DNA of 64,000 nt, from assembly GCA_030426085.1 (NCBI GenBank), contig JAUHYW010000047.1, forward strand, positions 1 through 64,000, given 5' to 3'. Within the stretch, counting starts at the first letter, position 1; each line of letters begins with the position of its first letter. The position numbers were made by a program, and so were the translations under genes. Shown here one piece after another: positions 44,703-54,269 of this stretch. The notes below the pieces were generated by a model. That model had not been told where the DNA came from, did not search any database, and was given only the letters and a program-made list of their open reading frames with translations. Source of the DNA: a bacterium. GTDB lineage: Bacteria > Myxococcota_A > Bradymonadia > UBA7976 > UBA1532.

Positions 44703-47063
44703 TCAGGGGTTGGCGAACGGGTCGCGGATGTCGTTCGGATCGGGTGTCTTGCTGCGCCGACGGGTGCGCCGCCGCTTGGGGGGCGTCTTCGATCCACCGG
44801 CCTTGTCGTCACCCGCCTTCTGATCCCGGGGCTTGCCGGCCGCCTTCTGATCGCCGGGCTCGCCCGCCTTCTGGTCACCCGCCCCGCCGTCGGCCGCCTC
44901 GGCCAGCGGCACCTCGACCCGCACCGGGCCGCCGCCCTCGGGGGCCGCCTCGGGGTCGACCGCCTTCGGGTCGAGGGTGAACGGGGTGTCGGGCCGGCCC
45001 TCGACCTTGAGCACCAACTCGCGCGGCGCCTCGCCGACGGGCAGCTCGAGCGGGGTCTGGCCCAGCTTCGTCTCGCCCTCGAACACCTCGGCGCCCGCCG
45101 GATCGGTCACCAGCTCGGCCGCCAGCGCCGCCGCCGGGGCGGCCGGCTTCGGCTTCGGCTTCTCGCTCTTGCCCGCCGTCGGCCGCGGTCGCTCGGGCGG
45201 CGGATCGGGCGGGGCCAGCACCAGAAACCACACCGCCGCGCCGCCCCCCGCCAGCAGCAGCACCAGGAGCAGCACCAGCAGCCCGGTGCGCGAGCCCGCC
45301 CCGCGATTGGCCGACACCACCGGCCCGGTGAGCGTGCTCGGGCCGGAGATGCTCTTGACGTCCCGAGGGGGCACCGACAGCCGGGCGAAGTCGGCCGCCG
45401 TCGCCAGGGGGCTCGCCGCGTCCGACGTCTGACTCACCCGGGCCGGCCCGGGGTCGAGCTCCTCGCCGATGGCGTTGAGGATGTCGTCCGGCCGCAGCGG
45501 CTGGGAGACCGACGCCCGCTGCGCGATCGGCGCGCCCGCCCGGCCGCCGGGTGGGGTCGAGGCGATCCGGGCCGGGGCCGGGGGCTTGGAGCGGGCCGGC
45601 TTCTCTTGGGCCATGTCGCCGAACGGATCGAAGGCGGGGGCCGGGCCGCCCGCCTGGGCGTCCAGCTCGGCCTCGGCCTCGGCCATCACCGCCGCCAGAT
45701 CACCCACGTCGAGCCGCCCGGGGCCCGAGACCCGGGGCGCGGTGCCCCGGTCGCGGATACCGGCGCCGGGCACCGGCCGCTCGGGCGGGGCGGCCTCCGG
45801 CTCCACCGAGGCCGCTGCGTCGGCCAGGGCCGCGTTCAGATCGAGCTCTTCGCCGAAGGCGTCGTCGAACGACAGGTCCAGCTCGTCCATCGGCGAGATC
45901 GCCGGCGGCGTCGGCGCAGCCACCGGCGACGGCGTGGCCTCGTCGAGCAGGGCCTGGATGTCCTCCGGCACCTCCTGCATGACCGTCGCCTCGGCGTCGG
46001 CCGCGCTGAAGCCGGCCGACGCGCCGAGGGGGGCGAACTGGTTCAGGTCGGGGATGTCGTCTGGCCGGGCGACCACCGTCGACATGTCGAGGCCGGCCCC
46101 GAAGGGCTTCTTCTTGCGGGGGGCGGCCTGGGGGTTGCTCTTGATGACCCGGGCGATCTCGCGGGCGAGCGCGCGCAGATCGGGGAAGCGCGCCGCCGGG
46201 TTCTTGGCCATGCAGCGCTCGATCACCGCCGCGAGCGCCGGGGGGATGTTCGCCGCCCGCTCGGTGATCGGGGTCGGCTGGTTGTGCCGCACCGCCTCGA
46301 GGAGCTGGTCGGGCGTCGCCCCGAAGAAGGGCAGCGCGCCGCTGAGGAGCTGGTAGCCGATGACCCCCACGGTGAACTGGTCCGAGGCCAGCCCCACCTC
46401 GGCCCCGCTCGCCTGCTCGGGGCTGAAGTACTTGGGGGCGCCGATGACCACCCGCCCCCGATCGCTCTGGTGCACCCCGAAGAGCACCGGCGAGCCGGTG
46501 TCGGTGACCTTGATGAAGTCGCCCTTCTGGCCGGCGACGAGGAAGACGTTCTCCGGCTTGAGGTTGGCGTGGGGCCGGCTCACCTTGTGGATCGGGGCCA
46601 GCGCGTTGCAGAGCTGGAAGAGGATGTCCGCCGCCCGGCGGGCCGAGAGCGGGCCGACCCGCTCGATCAGGCCCCGCAGGGTCTCGCCCTCGATGAACTC
46701 CGAGACCATGTAGGTCGTGCCGTCCGGCTCCCGGCTCGCGCCGAGCACCGTCGCCACCTTGGCGTGCCGGATCTGGGCCACCCGGCGGGCCCAACGCAGC
46801 AGCTCGTCGCCGTGGATCTCGGCCACGTCGCCGTGCACGATCTTGACCGCCACCGCCTGCCCGGTCTTGGCGTCGATGCCCTTGTAGACCATGCCGATCT
46901 CACCCGAGCCGACGATGTGCTGCAAGGTGAAGCGGCGCCCGAGCTGGCGGCCGACGTAGGGGTCGCCGACGAGGCCCGGATCGTCGAGCAGGCTGCCGCC
47001 ACAGCGGACGCAGCTCGTCTTGCGGTCATCGTTGACGGCCTGACAATGCGGGCAGAAGATCAT
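44703..47063 (-). CDS. Transmembrane Ser/Thr kinase-like protein, predicted pseudokinase
   Basis: Protein of 786 residues. A zinc ribbon (Cys4, Cys7, Cys18, Cys21) precedes a Hanks-type fold with glycine loop GSGEIGMVYKG and Lys74 (VAVKIV). The catalytic loop is PHANLKPEN: the HRD Asp is Asn167 and Arg is Ala, and DFG is DTG. FSPEQ and the helical lobe remain. This predicts loss or strong reduction of phosphotransfer, so it may act as a scaffold or ATP/ligand sensor. After a long disordered region there is one membrane helix (GLLVLLLVLLLAGGGAAVWFL), a PEGA-like domain and a charged, Gly-Asp-Gln-Lys-repeat tail. It is divergent from the tRNA gene. Confidence 0.88.
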   Translation of the reverse strand: MIFCPHCQAVNDDRKTSCVRCGGSLLDDPGLVGDPYVGRQLGRRFTLQHIVGSGEIGMVYKGIDAKTGQAVAVKIVHGDVAEIHGDELLRWARRVAQIRHAKVATVLGASREPDGTTYMVSEFIEGETLRGLIERVGPLSARRAADILFQLCNALAPIHKVSRPHANLKPENVFLVAGQKGDFIKVTDTGSPVLFGVHQSDRGRVVIGAPKYFSPEQASGAEVGLASDQFTVGVIGYQLLSGALPFFGATPDQLLEAVRHNQPTPITERAANIPPALAAVIERCMAKNPAARFPDLRALAREIARVIKSNPQAAPRKKKPFGAGLDMSTVVARPDDIPDLNQFAPLGASAGFSAADAEATVMQEVPEDIQALLDEATPSPVAAPTPPAISPMDELDLSFDDAFGEELDLNAALADAAASVEPEAAPPERPVPGAGIRDRGTAPRVSGPGRLDVGDLAAVMAEAEAELDAQAGGPAPAFDPFGDMAQEKPARSKPPAPARIASTPPGGRAGAPIAQRASVSQPLRPDDILNAIGEELDPGPARVSQTSDAASPLATAADFARLSVPPRDVKSISGPSTLTGPVVSANRGAGSRTGLLVLLLVLLLAGGGAAVWFLVLAPPDPPPERPRPTAGKSEKPKPKPAAPAAALAAELVTDPAGAEVFEGETKLGQTPLELPVGEAPRELVLKVEGRPDTPFTLDPKAVDPEAAPEGGGPVRVEVPLAEAADGGAGDQKAGEPGDQKAAGKPRDQKAGDDKAGGSKTPPKRRRTRRRSKTPDPNDIRDPFANP

Positions 47064-47201
47064 CGACGCGCGATCCCTCGGGTGGGGCGGGTTCAGCGGA
47101 CATCTGTATAGCACCCGCCCGGTCGCAGGCAAAGGATCGGGCGCGCTCGTTCGACGGCGGGCGGCCAGATCGACGCCCCGCCAAAAATGATCGACACGCT
47201 C

Positions 47202-47230
47202 TTGACCCCCGCGCCCGACTCTGCGATAAA
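47202..47230 (+). promoter_or_regulatory. Promoter of the tRNA-Leu gene
   Basis: TTGACC at 47202-47207 and GATAAA at 47225-47230 are separated by exactly 17 bases, a good sigma-70-type match (5 of 6 and 4 of 6). Transcription would begin near 47237, a few bases before the tRNA. This gives a usable example of the housekeeping promoter of this genome. Confidence 0.7.
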
Positions 47231-47243
47231 CCGAGCCCGCTTT

Positions 47244-47327
47244 GCGAAGGTGGCGGAACTGGTAGACGCGCCAGGTTGAGGGCCTGGTGCCCGCAAGGGC
47301 GTGGGGGTTCGACTCCCCCTCTTCGCA
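47244..47327 (+). tRNA. tRNA-Leu (anticodon GAG)
   Basis: An 84-nt cloverleaf folds cleanly: acceptor GCGAAGG with TCTTCGC (one G-T pair), anticodon stem CCAGG/CCTGG with loop TTGAGGG giving anticodon GAG, a long class II variable arm (GCCCGCAAGGGC), and T-arm GGGGGTTCGACTCCCCC. It reads CUC and CUU leucine codons; CUC is frequent in this GC-rich genome. The CCA end is not encoded: discriminator A is followed by CCC. A terminator follows directly. Confidence 0.97.
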
Positions 47328-47338
47328 CCCGACACGAA

Positions 47339-47369
47339 AAAACCCCGCTGGCCTCGCCAGCGGGGTTTT
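47339..47369. terminator. Bidirectional rho-independent terminator
   Basis: AAAACCCCGCTGG at 47339-47351 pairs perfectly with CCAGCGGGGTTTT at 47357-47369 around a 5-nt loop, and is flanked by A- and T-runs on the two sides. It ends the tRNA-Leu transcript on the plus strand and can also stop the gapA-pgk-tpiA-secG transcript coming from the right. Confidence 0.93.
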
Positions 47370-47421
47370 CTCTTTCGAAAGCCGATAGGCCGGGGCCCGT
47401 GGTGCCGGGCCCCGGGCGGCG

Positions 47422-47951
47422 CTACTGGTTCTCGGGCGCGGCGGGGGTCTCTCCGGCCGGCGCGGCAGGCGCATCTCCGGCGGGCGCGGCGGGGGCATCC
47501 CCGGCGGGCGCGGCGGGGGCATCCCCGGCGGGCGCGGCGGGGGCATCCCCGGCGGGCGCGGCGGGGGCATCCCCAGCCGGCGCGGGCATCTCACCCGGCG
47601 TCTCTTCGGCGGGGGCCTCGGCCGGCGCATCTTCGGCGGGGCCCTCGGCCGGCGCGTCACCGGTCGCCGGGGCCGCGGCGCCGCCCTCGTTGTCCTCGGC
47701 GTAGTTGAGCGTCTCGTCCATCGCCGACGGTGTGGAGTAGATCGCCAGCGCCATGCTCGTCAGCATGAAGGTCGTCGCGGCGAGCGCGGTGAACTTGCCG
47801 AGCACCGTGGCCGCGGAGCGCTGCCCGAGAGCCTGCCCCCCGCCGCCGCCGAACGCGGCGCTGACGCCGCCGCCCTTGCCGGACTGCAACAGGATGACCA
47901 GGATCATCGCGATGCTGACGATGATGTGAAGCACAGTGATCAGGGTCTCGA

Positions 47952-47955
<4 letters not shown>
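47422..47955 (-). CDS. secG: Preprotein translocase subunit SecG with repeat-rich tail
   Basis: Protein of 177 residues. The first 80 are a normal SecG: helix 1 (TVLHIIVSIAMILVILLQSGKGGG), the SAAFGGGGGQALGQRSAATVLGK loop, and helix 2 (FTALAATTFMLTSMALAIY). SecG aids SecYEG-driven protein export. The remaining about 95 residues are an Ala/Pro/Glu/Gly/Asp-rich tail with an 8-residue repeat GDAPAAPA, far longer than usual SecG ends. The ATG overlaps the tpiA stop (ATGA). Last gene of the gapA-pgk-tpiA-secG set, a common bacterial order. Confidence 0.93.
47453..47572. repeat. 24-bp tandem repeat in secG
   Basis: Four identical 24-bp units lie at 47477-47500, 47501-47524, 47525-47548 and 47549-47572, with one degenerate unit at 47453-47476. 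The length is a multiple of three, so copy-number change alters only the length of the SecG tail. Perfect identity of four units suggests recent expansion. Confidence 0.92.
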
Positions 47956-48718
<763 letters not shown>

Positions 48719-48722
<4 letters not shown>

Positions 48723-49921
48723 GCGGTCCTCCGGATGCCGAGGGCGGTCAGGCCGGGCAGCGCGCGGCCCTCGACGAACTCGAGGCTCGCCCCGCCGCCG
48801 GTCGAGATGTGGTCGATGTCGCCCGCCCGGCCGCTCTCGGCGACCGCGCGCACCGAGTCGCCCCCGCCGACCACCGACCAGCCGCCCGAGTCGGCCACCG
48901 CGTCGGCGACGGCTCGGGTGCCGGTGGCGAAGGTGTCGAACTCGAAGACGCCCATCGGCCCGTTCCAGAAGATCGTGCGGGCGCCGGCCAGCCGCTCGCC
49001 GTAGAGCGCCGCGGTCTTCGGCCCGATGTCGAGCGCCATCTGCCCCTCGGGGATGTCGACCCCGTCGACCGCGACCCGCGCCGCCCCGGCGTCGAACGCC
49101 TCGGCGCAGCCGTGATCCACCGGCAGCAGCAGCTCGACCCGGTGCTTCTCGGCCTCGCGCAGGAGCCCCCGGGCCAGATCGAGCCGGTCGGCCTCGACCT
49201 TGCTCGCGCCCACCGCGTGGCCCTTCGCCGCGAGGAAGGTGTAGGCCATCGCCCCGCCGACGAGCAGGGTCTCGACCCGGCCGAGCATCTTCGAGATGAC
49301 CGCGAGCTTGTCGCTGACCTTGGCCCCGCCGAGCACCGCCACGAAGCCCTTGCGGGGGGCGTCGAGCACCCGGCTGAGCGCCTCGACCTCCCGGGCCATC
49401 AGGAACCCGGCCGCCTTGTCGCGGACGTGGCCCGCCACGCCGGCGGTGCTCGCGTGGGCCCGGTGGGCGGTGCCGAAGGCGTCGTTGACGTAGCGCTCGG
49501 CCAGCGCGGCGAGCTGCCGGGCGAGGCTGTCGTCGTTCTTCGTCTCGCCGGGGTGGAAGCGCAGGTTCTCGAGCAGCATGAGCTGCCCGTCGCGCAGGTC
49601 GCGGGCCAGCCGGGTCGCCGCGGGGCCCACCGGGCTATCGGTCAGCGGGATCTCGAGGTCGAGCAGCTCGGCCAGCCGCTCGCCGGCCGGGGCCAGCGAC
49701 AGCGCCGGATCGGCCTTGCCCTTCGGCCGGCCGAGGTGGCTGCACAGGATGACCCGGGCCCCGCGCTCCAGCGCGTGGCGGATGGTGGGCAAGGCCCCTC
49801 GGATGCGGCTGTCGTCGGCCACGGCGCCGCCCTCGAGCGGCACGTTGAAGTCCACCCGGATCAGGGTGCGCCGGCCTTCGATGGGCAGCTTGTCGATCAG
49901 GGTCATCGGGGGGCGGGCCAT
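48719..49921 (-). CDS. pgk: Phosphoglycerate kinase
   Basis: Protein of 400 residues. Transfers phosphate between 1,3-bisphosphoglycerate and ADP. Recognised by [32 protein letters not shown], the [13 protein letters not shown] segment, WNGPMGVFE and the nucleotide loop VVGGGDSV. The start at 49919-49921 has GAGG eight bases upstream; an internal ATG five codons later is possible. It follows gapA by 10 bases. Confidence 0.98.
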
Positions 49922-49931
49922 CGGGACGTCC

Positions 49932-50939
49932 TCAGCGCTCGAGGCCGAGCATCAGCTTGGCGAGGTCGACCATGCGGGCGCTGAAGCCCCACTCGTTGTC
50001 GTACCACGACAGCACCTTGACCATCTTGCCGATGACCTTGGTGCTGTCGGCGTCGACCACCGAGCTGAGGGGGTTGCCCATGTAGTCGGTGCTGACCAGC
50101 GGCGCCGTCTCGAAGCCCAGGATGCCGGCCAGCGGCCCCTCGGCGGCCTTGCGCAGCGCGCCGTTGATCGCGTCGACGTCCACCTCGTCGCGCACCTCGA
50201 GCACCACGTCGACCAGCGATACGTCGGGGGTCGGCACCCGCACCGAGAGCCCGTCGAGCTTGCCCTTCAGGTGGGGCAGCACCAGGCCGATGGCCTTGGC
50301 CGCGCCGGTGCTCGTCGGGATCATCGACATCGCCGCCGCCCGCGCCCGGCGCAGGTCGGAGTGGGGCAGGTCGAGCACCCGCTGGTCGTTGGTGTAGCTG
50401 TGGATGGTGGTCATCACGCCCCGCTCGACGCCGAACGCGTCGTCGATGACCTTGACCACCGGGGCGAGGCAGTTGGTGGTGCACGAGCCGTTCGAGACGA
50501 CGGTGTCGGCCGCCTCGAGGTCGCCGTCGTTGACCCCGACGACGACGGTGCGGTCGATGCTGCCGCCCTTGGCCGGGGCGCTGATGAGCACCTTCTTCGC
50601 GCCGGCGGCGAGGTGGGCGGCGGCCTTCTCCTTGTTGCGGAAGACGCCGGTGCACTCGAGCACCAGCTCGGCGCCGACCGCGTCCCAGGCCAGCTTCGCC
50701 GGGTCGCGCTCGGCGGTGGTGCGGATGGTGCGCCCGTTGACGACCAGCGACCCGTCGACCACCGAGACGTCGGCGTCGAAGGTGCGGTGCACCGAGTCGT
50801 ACTTGAGCAGGTGGGCCAGGGTCGTCGGATCGGTGAGATCGTTGATCGCCACCACCTCGAGGGTGGGGTCGCTCTCGAGGATGCGGAACACCACCCGGCC
50901 GATCCGACCGAAGCCGTTGATCGCGATCTTGCGGCTCAT
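49932..50939 (-). CDS. gapA: Glyceraldehyde-3-phosphate dehydrogenase, type I
   Basis: Protein of 335 residues, starting at 50937-50939 ([15 protein letters not shown]) after GGGGGAA; the upstream extension to 50984 is unlikely. It oxidises glyceraldehyde 3-phosphate with NAD. The nucleotide fold INGFGRIGR, the catalytic [12 protein letters not shown] (Cys and downstream His in TIHSYTNDQ) and the C-terminal [10 protein letters not shown] are intact. First gene of the glycolytic block, divergent from the gene at 51134. Confidence 0.98.
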   Translation of the reverse strand: MSRKIAINGFGRIGRVVFRILESDPTLEVVAINDLTDPTTLAHLLKYDSVHRTFDADVSVVDGSLVVNGRTIRTTAERDPAKLAWDAVGAELVLECTGVFRNKEKAAAHLAAGAKKVLISAPAKGGSIDRTVVVGVNDGDLEAADTVVSNGSCTTNCLAPVVKVIDDAFGVERGVMTTIHSYTNDQRVLDLPHSDLRRARAAAMSMIPTSTGAAKAIGLVLPHLKGKLDGLSVRVPTPDVSLVDVVLEVRDEVDVDAINGALRKAAEGPLAGILGFETAPLVSTDYMGNPLSSVVDADSTKVIGKMVKVLSWYDNEWGFSARMVDLAKLMLGLER

Positions 50940-51133
50940 CGATTCCCCCGTCACGCTGCGGTTGTGGGCTCTCCGGGTCGTCACCCGGGGTTGAGAGGCG
51001 CGTCAAGCTAGCCGAGCGGCCGGGGTGAGTCAAGCCGGACCACCGCGCCGATCGCACGGCGCACTGGCGCCCGGTCGAACGCGTTCCTATTGTGTGCGCC
51101 CATCGTCCCGACACCGCCCTGCGAGGAGCGCCC

Positions 51134-52960
51134 GTGGCCCGATCCGAGACCCCCCCGTCGACCCTCGACCGCTTCCGGGAGGCCTTCCACCGCGACCGGC
51201 TGGCCCTCGTGCGGGAGCACGGCCCCACCGCCTTCGATCAGGGCCAGGTGCTGTATCGCTGCGCGAACACCGGCCGCGACATCGTGGTGCGCGACGCGTG
51301 GTACGGCGCCCGCCCGGCGGGGCCGGCCGACGCCTTCGTCGAGCGGCTGACCCGGGACTGGTGGCGCGGCCGCCAGACCTTCGGTGGCGACGGGGCCGAG
51401 GCCGACGCGGCGCTCGACCTGCGGCCGGTCGCCGGGCTCTACGCCCGCTACCTCGCCGAGGTCGGCTTCGACTACAGCGTCGAGTTCGCCGCCGACCCCG
51501 CCGACCCCGATGGCGGCGGCCCGGCGTGCGCGTGGCGCATGGACGGCCGGGGCAAGGTGGTGAAGCTGGCGCTGCCCGAGGACGAGGGCATGTTCCGCGA
51601 TCAGGCCGGCACCTTCTTCGACGCCCGCGCCGGCTGGCGGTGGCTCGTCGAGCAGCACGCGCAGACCGGGCGGCTGGTGGTCGCCGAGCTGCAAGCGGGC
51701 TACGTGATGGGGGTGCGGCCCGGCGTGCCCGGGGACCCCGACCCCGCCGCCCGCGAGGACCCCGACCTCGAGGCCGCCTTCAGCCGGATGGACGCCGCCC
51801 GGTTCGACACCCTGGAGTTCCTCGGCAGCCCCGAGGCGGCCCGCTACCCGTTCGTCGGCGAGCGCTACGGCGAGTGGCTCGGCCCGGCGGCGGCCGCGGT
51901 CGACGCCGGCGGGCTGGAGCTGTTCGTGCTGGCCGACGCCTCGGAGTTCGTGGCCACCGTCGAGGACGTCGCCAAGCACCGGGGCATCGCGGTGGAGTGG
52001 GTCGACCCCGAGGACGACATCCGGCTGGCGCTGCACGCCGGCCCGCTGCGGGTCGAGATGGCCTTCGCCTACCCCTGGCTGCGCACGCTGCACACCGCCC
52101 GCAGCCTCGTGGAGGGCGCGGTCGACTTCTTCGGCCCGATGGTCGACGCGCTCGACGAGGCCCGCGACCTCTACGCCCTCGCCGAGCAGCGCATCGCCGG
52201 CTACGACCTGGCGGTGGTCGACGGGGTCGTCCTCGAGATCCGGGAGGCGGGCAGCGACACCCCGGTCGGCCGCTGGCCGCTGCTCGATCTGGTCGGGCGG
52301 GGCGCGGCCCATGGCGAGGCCCGGGCCGAGGCGCTGTTCGAGGTGCTGGGCTACGACCCCGAGGCGGGGCGCTTCGAGCCGCGGGACGACCGGCTCGACG
52401 CCTGCCCGGTCTGCGCCCGCGAGGCCCGGGTGGGCAAGGTCATCCGGCCCAAGGCGCTGCTGGGCATCGACCCCCGCACGCTGGCCGGGCTCGAGATCGG
52501 GCAGCACGTCGTCTACTACACCCTCGAGTGCCCGCTGCACGTCACCCCGGTCGAGCCGACCCCCGGGCGGGATCTGACCGACCTCGAAGCGGCGTATCGC
52601 AAGGGGCTCGAGCGGGCCCGGGGTCGGGCGCTGGTCGTCGAGCGCCTGCCCGACGCCGACGACGCGCTGCTGGTGGTGGGGCACGACTTCGGCTCGCTGG
52701 TGCTCGAGCCGGCCCGGGTGCGGGCGATCCACGAGGCGCTGGGCGAGCCCTCGGGCGGGCAGCGCTTCGCCTACGCCTTCTTCGCGGACGCGCTCGTGCT
52801 CGCCGCCGAGAAGCTCTCCGGCCCGGCGCTGAGGGCCGCCCGGCTGGCCGCGCTCGAGGCGGTGCAGCCCCGGTTCCCCGGGCGCACCTGGCCCCTGGAC
52901 TGCGCCCGCCCGCTGACGCTCGACGTGCCGCCCGCCGGCCGCTTCGACCTCGAACCGTGA
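51134..52960 (+). CDS. Unrecognised 608-residue cytoplasmic protein
   Basis: I do not recognise this family. The GTG at 51134 is preferred because GAGGAG lies 6 bases upstream; an earlier in-frame GTG at 51092 would add 14 residues. No signal peptide or membrane helix is visible. The chain is acidic, mixed alpha/beta, with two Cys pairs late in the sequence (DACPVCARE and LECPLHVTP) that could bind a metal. Codon use is normal and the frame is open throughout, so it is a real gene. The next gene overlaps its stop by GTGA. Divergent from gapA. Confidence 0.8.
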   Translation: MARSETPPSTLDRFREAFHRDRLALVREHGPTAFDQGQVLYRCANTGRDIVVRDAWYGARPAGPADAFVERLTRDWWRGRQTFGGDGAEADAALDLRPVAGLYARYLAEVGFDYSVEFAADPADPDGGGPACAWRMDGRGKVVKLALPEDEGMFRDQAGTFFDARAGWRWLVEQHAQTGRLVVAELQAGYVMGVRPGVPGDPDPAAREDPDLEAAFSRMDAARFDTLEFLGSPEAARYPFVGERYGEWLGPAAAAVDAGGLELFVLADASEFVATVEDVAKHRGIAVEWVDPEDDIRLALHAGPLRVEMAFAYPWLRTLHTARSLVEGAVDFFGPMVDALDEARDLYALAEQRIAGYDLAVVDGVVLEIREAGSDTPVGRWPLLDLVGRGAAHGEARAEALFEVLGYDPEAGRFEPRDDRLDACPVCAREARVGKVIRPKALLGIDPRTLAGLEIGQHVVYYTLECPLHVTPVEPTPGRDLTDLEAAYRKGLERARGRALVVERLPDADDALLVVGHDFGSLVLEPARVRAIHEALGEPSGGQRFAYAFFADALVLAAEKLSGPALRAARLAALEAVQPRFPGRTWPLDCARPLTLDVPPAGRFDLEP

Positions 52961-53403
52961 GCCCGCCCGCCCCTCGCGCGCGCGTCGCGCGTGTGATGAT
53001 CGCGGCCCTCGCGCTGGGCCCCGCGGCGTCGGCGGCGCCGGCCGGGCGCCCCCCGCCGACCCTGGGCGATACGCTGCGCGACCTCGGCGCGTTCGACGAG
53101 ATGGCCGCGGTCGACCCTCTGCTCGTGCCGCCGCCACCGCCGGACCACGTCTGGCCCGAGCTGATCATCGGGGCCGGGGCGGCGCTGATCGTGGGCGGGG
53201 TGATCGGCATGCTCGCCAGCCCCACATGTACCACCCGGGACGCCGCCGAGCGCTGCGTGGACCCCCAGGGCAGCGCGCCGCTGTGGCCGGCGCTGATCGT
53301 GATCGGGGTCGGCGCGACGATCAGCGGCAGCTACTGGTACCGGTGGACCCGGCTGCCCGACGACGAGGCGGCCGTGGTGCCCGACCCCACGGTCCCGCGG
53401 TGA
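52957..53403 (+). CDS. Small exported membrane protein, unknown
   Basis: Protein of 148 residues with a GTG start overlapping the preceding stop (GTGA). The N-terminus has a signal-like segment (VMIAALALGPAASAAPA). Two further hydrophobic stretches, ELIIGAGAALIVGGVIGMLA and PALIVIGVGATISGSYWY, flank a short loop with two Cys (TCTTRDAAERC). Arrangement suggests a periplasm-facing loop closed by a disulfide. No family recognised; coupling to the upstream gene suggests a joint function. Confidence 0.7.
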   Translation: MSPPAPRARVARVMIAALALGPAASAAPAGRPPPTLGDTLRDLGAFDEMAAVDPLLVPPPPPDHVWPELIIGAGAALIVGGVIGMLASPTCTTRDAAERCVDPQGSAPLWPALIVIGVGATISGSYWYRWTRLPDDEAAVVPDPTVPR

Positions 53404-53484
53404 ACGACCCCGGGGCCGTCCGCCCCCGACCCGATCGGAGGCCGGGGCGCATCGCCCCCGCCGCTGGATGGGTCTCCGCCCGGC

Positions 53485-53554
53485 GCACGGTATGGCACGG
53501 TTATGCACGGGGCCATATGTGCCACATTGCGCAATCGCGCACAGTCACACTGTG
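53485..53554 (+). promoter_or_regulatory. Helically phased repeats and two palindromes upstream of the ACP gene
   Basis: GCACGG occurs three times at exact 10-base spacing (53485, 53495, 53505), placing the copies on one face of the helix. Then ATTGCGCAAT at 53526-53535 is a perfect 10-bp palindrome, and CACAGT-CAC-ACTGTG at 53540-53554 is a perfect interrupted palindrome. The 246-bp gap is locally AT-richer than the genes. These features point to a regulated promoter for the ACP/PKS genes. No -35/-10 pair is convincing. Confidence 0.5.
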
Positions 53555-53649
53555 AAGATCCATTGAGAGTGGGCCCGAAACGCGGTGTGTGGGGAATATC
53601 GAGGCTGGCACGAGATCCGCATACCTCACATGGCGAACAGGAGGTCCCC

Positions 53650-53919
53650 ATGAACGCCCACCGGATCGAAGCGCTGCTCGTCGAGGAGATCCTGGCCGCC
53701 TGCCCCGAGCTGGGGCACGTGCCGGCCACCGCCTCGCTGACCGGCGACCTCGGGCTCGATTCGCTGACCCTGACCTCGCTCTTCGCCACGGTGAAGACCC
53801 GGTTCGGCCACCTCTCACTGGCCCCGTGGTTCATCGCGGCGAGCAACAGCGGCACCGACACCATCGGCAGCCTCGCGACCTTCATCGCCGAGCGGGTCAC
53901 GCTCGACGTCGCCGCCTGA
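53650..53919 (+). CDS. Acyl carrier protein
   Basis: Protein of 89 residues after AGGAGG. It has the carrier-protein fold with phosphopantetheine attachment site DLGLDSLTL (Ser38). Helix III differs from fatty-acid-synthase ACP, with WFIAASNSGTDTIGSLATFI, indicating a specialised carrier rather than the housekeeping one. Located upstream of a type III PKS and a fatty acyl-AMP ligase, so it probably carries the activated fatty acyl chain. Requires a phosphopantetheinyl transferase such as the one at 26612-27349. Confidence 0.9.
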   Translation: MNAHRIEALLVEEILAACPELGHVPATASLTGDLGLDSLTLTSLFATVKTRFGHLSLAPWFIAASNSGTDTIGSLATFIAERVTLDVAA

Positions 53920-54269
53920 GACGCCCGCCCCGCCGCGGCACCTCGCCCGCGGCCCCCGATCCCCGATCCTTCGAGTCGACCCGCCGACCTCCGACGCCTC
54001 CGGTGCGCCCTGCGCCGGCGCGCGCCGTCGCGCCATGCCATCCGCCGATCGCGCGCGGCTCCTCATTCGATACCGGCTGCGGGCGCCCGACGACGACATT
54101 CGGCCGCAACCGGATCCGGTCCTCGACGTATCTCTCTCCCGAGCCGGATCGATCCCGGGGCCCGACGCGCGCAGTCGGCTGGAATCGGTCCGTACCTCAA
54201 ATAACCATCGAGAAGACTCTCCCCCGGCTGGTTCGTTTAGGATAGGCTCGGGTCAGCCCAGGAGGCACG
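53920..54269 (+). other. Gap between ACP and type III PKS genes
   Basis: These 350 bases contain no gene I can support. The last 70 bases are AT-richer and end in AGGAGGC, the ribosome site of the PKS gene. A separate promoter may lie there, but no clear element or terminator hairpin with a T tract was found, so read-through from the ACP gene is also possible. Confidence 0.4.
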
